Shown: positions 15,030 through 22,589 of the stretch, one piece after another
How the letters are laid out: the number at the start of each line of letters is the position of its first letter
Numbering within the stretch: the stretch's first letter is position 1
DNA from: GWA1-39-11 sp964360265
Lineage (GTDB): Bacteria > Patescibacteriota > Microgenomatia > Levybacterales > GWA1-39-11
Direction of reading: 5' to 3'
Assembly (NCBI GenBank): GCA_964360265.1
Contig: CAYHUY010000008.1
Coordinates: forward strand, 1-35,359
Length of the DNA: 35,359 nt
The notes under the pieces: model-generated
Told to the model about the DNA's origin: nothing
The model's database searches: none
Seen by the model: only the letters and a program-made list of their open reading frames with translations
Position numbers and translations under genes: made by a program

Positions 15030-15484
15030 ATGGGTAATCAAGACATAAAACAAATAGACCAATTATTAAATAAAAGGCTCACTAAGTTTGGGAAGAGGGT
15101 CGATAAACAATTCGAGGAGTTTGGGAAGAGGGTCGATAAACAATTCGAGGAGTTTGGGAAGAGGGTCGATAANNNNNNNNNNNNNNNNNNNNNNNNNNNN
15201 NNNNNNNNNNNNNNNNNNNNNNNNNNNNNNNNNNNNNNNNNNNNNNNNNNNNNNNNNNNNNNNNNNNNNNNNAGTTTGGGAAGAGGGTCGATAAACAATT
15301 CGAGGAGTTTGGGAAGAGGGTCGATAAACAATTCGAGGAGTTTGGGAAGAAAATAGAGGAAAAGATTGACGAGGCTGTTGTAACAATAATTCAAACTGTT
15401 GACAAAAGCAAAGCCGATAGGAAAGACTTCGTAGAACTTGAGAAAAGAGTTGAAAAGCTGGAAGAAGAATTCCAAACCTCATAG
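15030..15484 (+). CDS. 11-residue-repeat coiled-coil protein, interrupted by an assembly gap
   Basis: The N-terminus MGNQDIKQIDQLLNKRL is followed by tandem copies of FGKRVDKQFEE, an 11-residue (hendecad) unit favouring a long coiled coil. After the gap the same frame resumes with two more units, then FGKKIEEKIDEAV and a heptad-like tail ending LEKRVEKLEEEFQTS with a TAG stop. The N run (15173-15272) is exactly 100, a default scaffold gap; with it the frame does not close (455 nt), so true length is unknown. There is no signal peptide or membrane segment. It resembles cytosolic coiled-coil proteins common in CPR genomes, of unknown role; the identical DNA repeats suggest variable length. Confidence 0.75.
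15087..15340 (+). repeat. 33-bp tandem repeat array (coding)
   Basis: Identical 33-bp units at 15087-15119 and 15120-15152, a partial copy at 15153-15172, then, after the gap, two more at 15275-15307 and 15308-15340. Each encodes FGKRVDKQFEE. Base-perfect copies point to recent expansion or ongoing slippage. Confidence 0.9.
15173..15272. other. assembly gap (100 N)
   Basis: Exactly 100 unknown bases inside the tandem repeat; almost certainly a scaffold placeholder where short reads could not resolve the copy number. Confidence 0.95.
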
Positions 15485-15493
15485 GATCCTCGC

Positions 15494-15523
15494 TTGCATT
15501 GGATCTCATTTTTCCTGTACGAT
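15494..15523 (+). promoter_or_regulatory. ppsA promoter
   Basis: TTGCAT (15494-15499), an 18-bp spacer and TACGAT (15518-15523), which ends 6 nt before the ATG at 15530. The same TACGAT -10 variant, also with a 6-nt gap, is found before the gene at 29065. It predicts a leaderless mRNA. Confidence 0.6.
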
Positions 15524-15529
15524 GGTTGT

Positions 15530-17812
15530 ATGGTAAGGCCACATGATTTGGTCGTGTCTTTGAGCGATATAGATCGAGATGATTCCCGGTATGTGGGTGG
15601 AAAAGCTGCAAATCTTGGTGAAATGATAGGGGCAAAATTTCCCGTTCCACCTGGTTTTGCCGTTACAACCGCGGCATACAATGATTTTTTAAAAGAAAAC
15701 GGGTTTGACAAAAAGATAGAACGTCTAATAACGACTATAAATTTTGAAAGCGATGACTCATTAAATCAAGTTTCTCGCGAACTTAAAAAAATAATACAAA
15801 CCGGTGAAATTTCAGAAAAACTTGCGAACGAAATATTTATGCACTATGAGAAGTTAGGAAAGAATATACTTGTTGCAATAAGATCATCTGCCGTAGGGGA
15901 GGATTCAAAAGAGGCTTCATACGCGGGGCAAAATGAAACCTTTTTAGATATTAGAGGAGAAGCAGTTTTGGCTGATAAAATTCGTGAAGCTTGGGCCTCT
16001 CTTTTTTCACCAAGATCGATTTTTTATAGACATGAAAGACGACACTCAAATACTAAGACGGGCATTGCATTAGTTGTTCAAAAAATGGTCGAGGCGGATG
16101 CATCGGGAGTAATATTTACCGTTGATCCCGTTACAGAGGATAAATCCAAAATCACGCTTGAAGCAATTTTTGGTCTTGGTGAATACATAGTACAAGGAAA
16201 AGTTACGCCCGATCATTATGAGGTTGATAAAAAGAACCTCCAAATTATTAAAAAGGTAAAGAACCCTCAAATGGTAATGTTAAAAAAAGTAGAAGTAGGA
16301 GACCGTGAAGTCAAGGTCCCTTTGATGAAACGCAATTCGCAAAAAATTACTGATCATGAAATAATTGCGCTTACAAAGTTGGCGGTTGCAATAGAAAAAC
16401 ACTATTATTTTCCACAGGATATAGAATGGGCTAAAGAGAAAGACAAGATTTATATTGTACAGACTAGGCCAATTACAACACTTAGCGTAGGTAAAAATTC
16501 AAAGCAGGAAGCCAAATCTCATAATACGTATGGTAATTTAAATTTAAAACTTTTAATGGTGGGGGAAGGCGCAAGCCCCGGCATAGCATACGGGCCCGTA
16601 AGAAAGATCAGGTCTGAAAAAGAGCTATCAAAAGTAAAACAGGGGGATGTTTTGGTTGCGGAATTTACAAATCCCGATTATGTAACATCCATGAAGAAAT
16701 CTTCGGCAATAGTTACGGAAAAAGGGGGAAGAACTTCTCACGCGGCGATTGTAACCCGGGAGTTTGGTATTCCGTCTGTAGTTGGAGCATCAGGTGTGCT
16801 TTCGAGGCTAAAAGAAAACGAAATTATCACGGTCAATGGAAAAACCGGGGAGATCTATAGAGGGGCTTCAATTGGATTAAAAAAAACAGCTGATGACAAA
16901 TTTTCTTCTTTGAAAACCACTACAAAACTTCTTGTGAACTTAGCAGAGCCGGAACTAGCAAGCGGTATTGCATTGCGAAATGTTGACGGTGTTGGACTTT
17001 TACGAGCCGAGTTTATGATTGCGCAAATTGGGGTACACCCAAAAAAAGCAATACATGATAAGAAAAGCAAGGAATTCATAAATAAACTAGCAGAAGGGAT
17101 CGCAACGATATGTCAAGCCTTTTACCCAAGACCTGTCCTTTATCGTGCGACTGACTTTAAAACCAATGAATACAGAAATTTGACGGGTGGGAGATACTTT
17201 GAGCCTGAGGAATCTAATCCAAGCTTAGGTTTTCGCGGAGCATTTCGCTATATACATGATCCTCAGGTTTTCAACTTGGAACTTGAGGCAATTAAAAAGG
17301 TGCGCGAAAAATTAAATTTAAATAATTTATCCCTAATGCTTCCATATGTGCGGACCGTAAGAGAACTTGAGGAAGTAAAAAAAATAATAACGGCGGGGGG
17401 CCTTAGAAGAAGCGGTACTTTCAAACTATTCATAATGGCAGAAATTCCATCTAACGTGATTTTAATTGATGCATTTATAAATGCTGGAATAGATGGCGTT
17501 TCTATTGGGACTAACGATTTAACAATGCTTATTTTAGGCACAGATCGCGACAATCAGGAAGTATCAAGCGAATTTGATGAAAGAAACCCGGCAGTTTTGT
17601 GGGCAATAAAAAGAGTAATTGATGCATGTAAAAAAAATAAGATTGAAGTGTCTATATGTGGAGGAGCTCCTTCAGTGTTTCCGGCAATGATAGAGGAATT
17701 GGTTAAATGGGGCATAAATAGTATTTCTGTTTTTCCGGATGCAATAGATGATGCAAGAAGAATAATATATTTTCAAGAGAAAAGAATGAGTGGTACGCAA
17801 ATAACTGAATAA
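15530..17812 (+). CDS. ppsA: phosphoenolpyruvate synthase
   Basis: Converts pyruvate, ATP and water to PEP, AMP and phosphate (gluconeogenic direction). The N-terminal ATP-grasp domain has YVGGKAANLGEM near residue 22 and AIRSSAVGEDSKEASYAGQ near 117-133. The central swivelling domain carries the phospho-histidine in KGGRTSHAAIV (His about 404). The C-terminal TIM barrel has LLRAEFMI, ATDFKTNEYR, MAEIPSNVI and the catalytic Cys loop SICGGAPS (usually CGQAPS). I start at the ATG at 15530 (760 residues), because an upstream TTG at 15494 lies within the -35 box and adds 12 non-conserved residues. It is 5 nt from eno, so the two are co-transcribed. Confidence 0.94.
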   Translation: MVRPHDLVVSLSDIDRDDSRYVGGKAANLGEMIGAKFPVPPGFAVTTAAYNDFLKENGFDKKIERLITTINFESDDSLNQVSRELKKIIQTGEISEKLANEIFMHYEKLGKNILVAIRSSAVGEDSKEASYAGQNETFLDIRGEAVLADKIREAWASLFSPRSIFYRHERRHSNTKTGIALVVQKMVEADASGVIFTVDPVTEDKSKITLEAIFGLGEYIVQGKVTPDHYEVDKKNLQIIKKVKNPQMVMLKKVEVGDREVKVPLMKRNSQKITDHEIIALTKLAVAIEKHYYFPQDIEWAKEKDKIYIVQTRPITTLSVGKNSKQEAKSHNTYGNLNLKLLMVGEGASPGIAYGPVRKIRSEKELSKVKQGDVLVAEFTNPDYVTSMKKSSAIVTEKGGRTSHAAIVTREFGIPSVVGASGVLSRLKENEIITVNGKTGEIYRGASIGLKKTADDKFSSLKTTTKLLVNLAEPELASGIALRNVDGVGLLRAEFMIAQIGVHPKKAIHDKKSKEFINKLAEGIATICQAFYPRPVLYRATDFKTNEYRNLTGGRYFEPEESNPSLGFRGAFRYIHDPQVFNLELEAIKKVREKLNLNNLSLMLPYVRTVRELEEVKKIITAGGLRRSGTFKLFIMAEIPSNVILIDAFINAGIDGVSIGTNDLTMLILGTDRDNQEVSSEFDERNPAVLWAIKRVIDACKKNKIEVSICGGAPSVFPAMIEELVKWGINSISVFPDAIDDARRIIYFQEKRMSGTQITE

Positions 17813-17817
17813 AATCT

Positions 17818-19068
17818 ATGCCAAAAATAAAAAAAATATACGCACGTGAGATTCTTGATTCAAGAGGAAATCCTACTGTTGAAGCAGTCGTTGAACTTTC
17901 AAATGGGGTAGCGGGTATATCTTCCGTTCCATCGGGGTCTTCAAAGGGAACATACGAAGCATGTGAATTAAGAGATCACGATCAGAAACGCTATAGTGGA
18001 ATGGGAGTACTTGGTGCGGTTGAAAATGTGAACAAAATTTCCGCCCATATTCTGGGGATGGACGCATTTGAACAACAAAAGATTGATTCGGCCATGATAG
18101 AACTTGACGGCACACAAAATAAACAAAACTTGGGGGCCAATGCGATCCTTGCCGTATCTCAAGCGGTTGCAAAGGCTGCGGCAAAAAGTTCTGTCCTCCC
18201 CACATTTTTATACTTGAGACAGTTCATTAAAAATGATGTAGTAAAAAAAATCCCGACACCGCTTTTTAATTTAATAGAAGGAGGAAGTCATGGAAGTAAA
18301 ACTTTAAACTTTCAGGAATTTTTACTAATCCCCGCATCATCAAAATCCTATAAGGAGGCACTTTTGCTTGGGGTCAGCGTTTATAAAACGTTAAAGGACA
18401 TACTTTACGATAGAAGTGAAAATACGCTTGTGGCCGATGAAGGAGGATTCTCGCCTGGTCTTCAAACAAATCAGGCCGGATTATTGCTCCTCAAGGAATC
18501 TATAGAAAAATCAGGTGGTTCTTTTTCGCTCGATGCCTTTTTGGGGTTGGACGTTGCAGCAAATTTTTTCCTGGACGGAAAAATATACAAACTAATTGAT
18601 CGTGCAACCTCTTATACTACGGACGACCTTGTTGATTTTTATCAGAGCCTATTGACAGAATTTGCTTTAATATACATTGAGGATCCCTTTGCTGAAGACG
18701 ATTCTGAGGGATGGAAAAAGCTACACTCAGCTATCGGAGATAAAACATTAATTGTGGGCGACGATCTTATTACTACGAATCCATATAGGCTTCAAATGGC
18801 ACTTGATAACGAGACTGTAGGAGGCATAATTGTTAAACCAAATCAAATAGGAACTATTACTGAAGCAATAGCCGTCGCAGAAATAGCTAGATATAAAGGA
18901 TTAAAAATTATTGTTTCCCATAGGAGCGGTGAAACTATGGACGACTTCATAGCGGACTTTGCTGTCGGAATAGGCGCTGACTACGTAAAGTTTGGAGCAC
19001 CTGTTCGTGAAAGAGTATCAAAATATAATAGACTGCTTGAAATAGAAGAGGAGCTTAAAAAGATTTAG
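17818..19068 (+). CDS. eno: enolase
   Basis: Interconverts 2-phosphoglycerate and PEP. It opens with AREILDSRGNPTVEAVV. Catalytic and metal positions are present: the SHG of GGSHGSKTLNFQEF (His), DEGGFSP (Glu), LDVAA, YIEDPFAEDD, GDDLITTNP, KPNQIGT (Lys), SHRSGET and the VKFGAP Lys. Some normally strong positions differ: SGSSKGTYEA where SGASTG is usual, DVAANFF where AASEF is usual, and VKFGAP for IKTGAP. This suggests a divergent but active enzyme. Length 416 is slightly short of about 430. It directly follows ppsA, uniting two PEP-handling steps. The last 14 bp overlap the end of rsmI on the other strand. Confidence 0.95.
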   Translation: MPKIKKIYAREILDSRGNPTVEAVVELSNGVAGISSVPSGSSKGTYEACELRDHDQKRYSGMGVLGAVENVNKISAHILGMDAFEQQKIDSAMIELDGTQNKQNLGANAILAVSQAVAKAAAKSSVLPTFLYLRQFIKNDVVKKIPTPLFNLIEGGSHGSKTLNFQEFLLIPASSKSYKEALLLGVSVYKTLKDILYDRSENTLVADEGGFSPGLQTNQAGLLLLKESIEKSGGSFSLDAFLGLDVAANFFLDGKIYKLIDRATSYTTDDLVDFYQSLLTEFALIYIEDPFAEDDSEGWKKLHSAIGDKTLIVGDDLITTNPYRLQMALDNETVGGIIVKPNQIGTITEAIAVAEIARYKGLKIIVSHRSGETMDDFIADFAVGIGADYVKFGAPVRERVSKYNRLLEIEEELKKI

Positions 19069-19762
19069 TTGAAAAGAGGATAACAAATTCGCCCCTGGGA
19101 ATATTCTTCTCAAAATATCTGATTGATTCCGAAACCTTCTCTCTTCTTATCTCCTCGTGAATTTTTGTGAGTTCTCTTGCGATGACAATATTTATGTCAC
19201 CGAAGATTTTCTTGATCGACATTAGTCCGTCGACCAGTCGATGGGGTGATTCGAGTATTATTGCGGTTGTGGACATGACTGTTTGTGTTTTTTTAAGATT
19301 TCCTAAAACCTCCGAACGTTTTCCGTCTTTTTTAGGCAAATACCCTAAGAATAAGAATTTGTTTGTCGGGAGTCCCGAAACAGACAATGCCGCGATGACC
19401 GATGAAGGCCCCGGGACAGGCGTAACTTGAACCCCCCTTTTTATAGCCTCCCTGACTAATTTGAATCCGGGATCTGAAATCAACGGGGTACCAGCCTCTG
19501 AAATTAATGCTGCGTCATTTACGTCAACTTTTTGAAAAATCGATGCAATTTTGATTTCTTCCTCATCTTCAGTGAATGATATTATTTGCTTGTGGGAATA
19601 TTTGAATTTGGGAAATTCTTTTTTTAAAAATTCAAACAGAATACCAGCCTTTGAGGTTGATTCGGCAATTACAAATGGGACTTCAAGCAAGGTTTTGGCA
19701 GCCCTTATTGTGATGTCCTGTAAATTCCCTATCGGTGTTGCTATTACATACAAATTCCTCAT
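19055..19762 (-). CDS. rsmI: 16S rRNA (cytidine-1402-2'-O)-methyltransferase
   Basis: Methylates the ribose of C1402 in the 30S decoding centre with SAM. The tetrapyrrole-methylase fold is clear: LYVIATPIGNLQDITIRA at the start, a LISEAGTPLISDPGFKLV segment, VTPVPGPSSVIAALSVSGL and FLGYLPKK, then ILESPHRLVDGL and ELTKIHEEI. These are the RsmI signatures. Its 235 residues are about 45 short of the E. coli enzyme, lacking the small C-terminal domain. It lies 23 bp downstream of lexA on the same strand and has its own TATAAT 7 nt before the ATG. Confidence 0.95.
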   Translation of the reverse strand: MRNLYVIATPIGNLQDITIRAAKTLLEVPFVIAESTSKAGILFEFLKKEFPKFKYSHKQIISFTEDEEEIKIASIFQKVDVNDAALISEAGTPLISDPGFKLVREAIKRGVQVTPVPGPSSVIAALSVSGLPTNKFLFLGYLPKKDGKRSEVLGNLKKTQTVMSTTAIILESPHRLVDGLMSIKKIFGDINIVIARELTKIHEEIRREKVSESIRYFEKNIPRGEFVILFSTKSF

Positions 19763-19769
19763 GACACAT

Positions 19770-19775
19770 ATTATA
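19770..19775 (-). promoter_or_regulatory. rsmI -10 box
   Basis: A perfect TATAAT on the minus strand, 7 nt from the rsmI ATG and partly preceded by the lexA stop region. TTTACA lies 14 bp upstream, closer than ideal. It predicts a leaderless mRNA independent of lexA. Confidence 0.5.
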
Positions 19776-19785
19776 CACCGACCTA

Positions 19786-20439
19786 TTACTGTAAAAAATT
19801 AAACCTACGTACAAGCGATACTACTATGCCCTGGATCTTTAGGTTTTTGGGATAGATAGTGTCCATTTGGCTGTTTGCAGGCTTAAGCATTACCGTATCT
19901 CCTTCTTTGTAAAAACGTTTAAGGGTTGCAAGGCTATCGTCAACGAGTGCGACAACGATATCGCCATTTTGAGCAACTTCGGTCTTTTCAATTACTACAT
20001 AATCGCCGTCAAGAATACCATCTTCGATCATAGAACTACCTTTTACTTGCAAGACATAGGAGGTTTTTTTGCCGGATAACATATCTGAGGATACCGCGAA
20101 ACTGGCCTCAGGATCAGTATATGGCTCAAGCGGTTTTCCTGCAGCAATATATCCCATGAGAGGAAGAGACAGGGTTGGGCCGATTGCTCTTGGTGTTGCA
20201 CCCATAAGAATTCCTATATTGTCGCGTTTGATAACCTTAAGTGTCCTATTGTTGCCTTCTACCTTCTGCATATATCCTTTGTCAACCATTGACCGGATGA
20301 GCGCGTGGACTGTAGAAACGCTGTTTCTTCCCATCGCATCGGCCATCTCGCGAAGAGTGGGAGAATACCCGTGTTGTTCTTGAAATTGAACTATATAATT
20401 AAGAAGTTCTCTTTCTCGTCTGTAAAGTACCGCAGTCAT
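19786..20439 (-). CDS. lexA: LexA repressor
   Basis: SOS repressor that cleaves itself when RecA filaments form. The N-terminal winged helix-turn-helix (residues 1-70) contains EQHGYSPTLREMADAMG and SVSTVHALIRSMVDKGYM. The C-terminal S24 peptidase domain has the cleavage site Ala100-Gly101 in GYIAAGKPL, catalytic Ser136 in VKGSSMIEDGI (usually GDSM) and Lys174 in LATLKRF. Its 217 residues compare with about 200 in relatives. It is divergent from uvrB across 113 bp, a natural place for a shared operator. No canonical E. coli or Bacillus LexA box is seen there. Confidence 0.94.
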   Translation of the reverse strand: MTAVLYRRERELLNYIVQFQEQHGYSPTLREMADAMGRNSVSTVHALIRSMVDKGYMQKVEGNNRTLKVIKRDNIGILMGATPRAIGPTLSLPLMGYIAAGKPLEPYTDPEASFAVSSDMLSGKKTSYVLQVKGSSMIEDGILDGDYVVIEKTEVAQNGDIVVALVDDSLATLKRFYKEGDTVMLKPANSQMDTIYPKNLKIQGIVVSLVRRFNFLQ

Positions 20440-20552
20440 ATTAAATATTTAAAACCGAAACTAATTACTAATTTACACGAAAAATAGTCGAAATGTCAAC
20501 TGATGTGAAATGTGTCAAAGCCGCGCAAAATTGTGGTAGAATTTAAGGTTCC
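20440..20552. promoter_or_regulatory. lexA-uvrB divergent control region
   Basis: TAGAAT at 20537-20542 is a uvrB -10, 10 nt from its ATG. On the lexA side TAAATA lies 6 nt from the ATG. In the middle, GAAATGT is repeated at 20490-20496 and 20507-20513 (17-bp interval), and TGTCAA at 20494-20499 and 20513-20518. These are possible operator half-sites. No known LexA consensus is matched. Confidence 0.35.
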
Positions 20553-22529
20553 ATGAAATTTAAACTCAAATCTAAATTTAGTCCCACCGGGGATCAGCCG
20601 GAGGCAATCAAAAAATTATCAAATGGCATCCAAAGCAAGAAACCACTTCAAGTTCTTTTGGGAGTTACCGGCAGTGGCAAAACATTTACTATTTCTAACG
20701 TAATCAGAAATTTGAATATCCCAACGCTTGTCATGACGCACAATAAAACCCTAGCGGCCCAACTTTACCAGGAATTCCGTGATTTTTTCCCCGAAAATGC
20801 CGTTTCGTATTTTGTTTCTTACTATGATTATTATCAACCGGAAGCGTACATACCAACAACGGATACCTACATAGCCAAAGAAACGGAAATTAATGAAGAA
20901 ATTGACAAACTTAGACTTGCTGCAACCACCAATATCTTAACAAGACCAGACACAATTGTTGTTGCCTCCGTTTCTGCTATTTATAACCTTGGATCCCCAA
21001 TGGAATATGGTAAATTCGCCATGGAACTAGCTCAAGGAATGAAGCTTATGCGCGGCGCACTACTTGGTAGGCTTCTTGATCTTCAATACGCAAGAAACGA
21101 CTACACCTTTAAGCGGAGCACATTCAGGGTAAGAGGTGAAACCATAGAGGTGCATCCGGGATCTGAAGACCACATTATTCGAATCACACTTTCAGATGAT
21201 AATATCAGTCGGATTGAAACTGTGGACCCATTGAACGGTAACGTTTTAGAAGAGAAACGTTGGACAATGCTTTATCCCGCCAAACATTACATAACGGATA
21301 AATCTTCTTACGGGAATGTTTTTGAGAGGATTCGTAGTGATTTGGAAATTCGAGTAAAAGAATTAAGGGATATGGGAAAACTAATAGAAGCTGGGAGACT
21401 TCAAAAAAGGACGGAATATGATATTAAGATGATCAAACAGGTTGGGTATGTTAATGGAATCGAAAATTATTCCCGATACTTTGATGGAAGAGCCCCCGGT
21501 GATCCTCCATATACTCTTCTTGACTATTTTGCGCATGCAGGTAACCCCTGGCTCTTAATTCTGGATGAGTCCCATATGAGTATTCCCCAGATTCGCGGAA
21601 TGTACAACGGAGACCATGCGCGTAAAAAGCTTCTCGTTGAGTATGGATTCCGTCTTCCGTCGGCATATGATAATAGGCCACTTAAATTTGAAGAATTTAC
21701 AACACGAGTCAAGCAAACAATATTTTTGTCAGCTACACCTGGCGATTACGAAATGGAAGTTTCAGGAAACAATAATATTGTTGAACAATTGGTTCGACCT
21801 ACAGGAGTCGTAGATCCCGCTATTGAGATTCGTACGACGGATGGACAAGTAGATGATTTGATTTCAGAAATTAGAGCAGTAGTTGCAAAGAACGAGCGGG
21901 TACTTGTTACAACCTTAACAAAGCGCATGTCTGAGGACCTGGCTTTTTATCTTGAAGACAAGGGATTAAAAGTCCAATATTTACACTCTGAAATCGATAC
22001 CCTGCAAAGGCAAGATATCCTAGATGAACTGCGGAACGGAAAGTATGATGTTCTGGTGGGCATAAATTTGCTTCGTGAAGGACTTGATCTGCCTGAAGTA
22101 TCGCTCGTTGCTATTATGGATGCTGATAAGGAGGGATTTTTACGTTCGAGAACCTCTCTCATTCAAATTATGGGAAGGGCCGCGCGCCGTGTCGATTCAA
22201 AAGTAATCCTTTACGCTGACGATGTGACCAAATCGATTCAGTTAGCGGTTGAAGAAGTGGAACGTCGACGAAACAATCAGCTTAAATACAATAAGGAGCA
22301 TGGGATTTCTCCAAGGTCAGTTGAGAAAATTATTCGCGAAAGATTGGTCAAAAAAGTTGATGTTTTAGATGATTTAAAACCTCTACTTGAAAAAGAAGTT
22401 TTACTTCCCGATGATCGGGAACGGTTAATTAAACGTTTAAGAAAGGAAATGATGGAAGCGGCCAAACAATTAGACTTTGAAACCGCCGCCCTCATCCGCG
22501 ACAAAATCCGCTACCTGCGCCAAAATTAG
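20553..22529 (+). CDS. uvrB: excinuclease ABC subunit B
   Basis: Damage-verifying helicase of nucleotide excision repair. Walker A GVTGSGKT is at 37-44, the damage-binding beta-hairpin lies in SYYDYYQPEAYIPTTD near 90-105, DESH (Walker B) is in LLILDESHMSIP near 335, and helicase motifs V and VI are in VGINLLREGLDLPEV and QIMGRAARR. The C-terminal UVR motif (MMEAAKQLDFETAALIRDKI) binds UvrC. Its length, 658, is normal. It ends in TAG. uvrA follows after 60 bp with its own promoter. Confidence 0.98.
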   Translation: MKFKLKSKFSPTGDQPEAIKKLSNGIQSKKPLQVLLGVTGSGKTFTISNVIRNLNIPTLVMTHNKTLAAQLYQEFRDFFPENAVSYFVSYYDYYQPEAYIPTTDTYIAKETEINEEIDKLRLAATTNILTRPDTIVVASVSAIYNLGSPMEYGKFAMELAQGMKLMRGALLGRLLDLQYARNDYTFKRSTFRVRGETIEVHPGSEDHIIRITLSDDNISRIETVDPLNGNVLEEKRWTMLYPAKHYITDKSSYGNVFERIRSDLEIRVKELRDMGKLIEAGRLQKRTEYDIKMIKQVGYVNGIENYSRYFDGRAPGDPPYTLLDYFAHAGNPWLLILDESHMSIPQIRGMYNGDHARKKLLVEYGFRLPSAYDNRPLKFEEFTTRVKQTIFLSATPGDYEMEVSGNNNIVEQLVRPTGVVDPAIEIRTTDGQVDDLISEIRAVVAKNERVLVTTLTKRMSEDLAFYLEDKGLKVQYLHSEIDTLQRQDILDELRNGKYDVLVGINLLREGLDLPEVSLVAIMDADKEGFLRSRTSLIQIMGRAARRVDSKVILYADDVTKSIQLAVEEVERRRNNQLKYNKEHGISPRSVEKIIRERLVKKVDVLDDLKPLLEKEVLLPDDRERLIKRLRKEMMEAAKQLDFETAALIRDKIRYLRQN

Positions 22530-22540
22530 CTGGTCGCATA

Positions 22541-22570
22541 TTGAACGAGACCGACGCTTTGGGGTATAAT
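22541..22570 (+). promoter_or_regulatory. uvrA promoter
   Basis: TTGAAC (22541-22546), an 18-bp spacer and a perfect TATAAT (22565-22570). The leader is about 13 nt, T-rich and without a ribosome binding site. Confidence 0.72.
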
Positions 22571-22589
22571 AGTTGGCTTTAATTTTTTT

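Noticed and set aside
15087..15340. CRISPR array
   Set aside because: The 33-bp units are directly adjacent with no spacers, and they encode an open coiled-coil frame.
20440..20552. Canonical LexA box (E. coli or Bacillus type)
   Set aside because: Neither CTGT-N8-ACAG nor the CGAAC-RNRY-GTTYC pattern is present; only weak direct repeats are seen.
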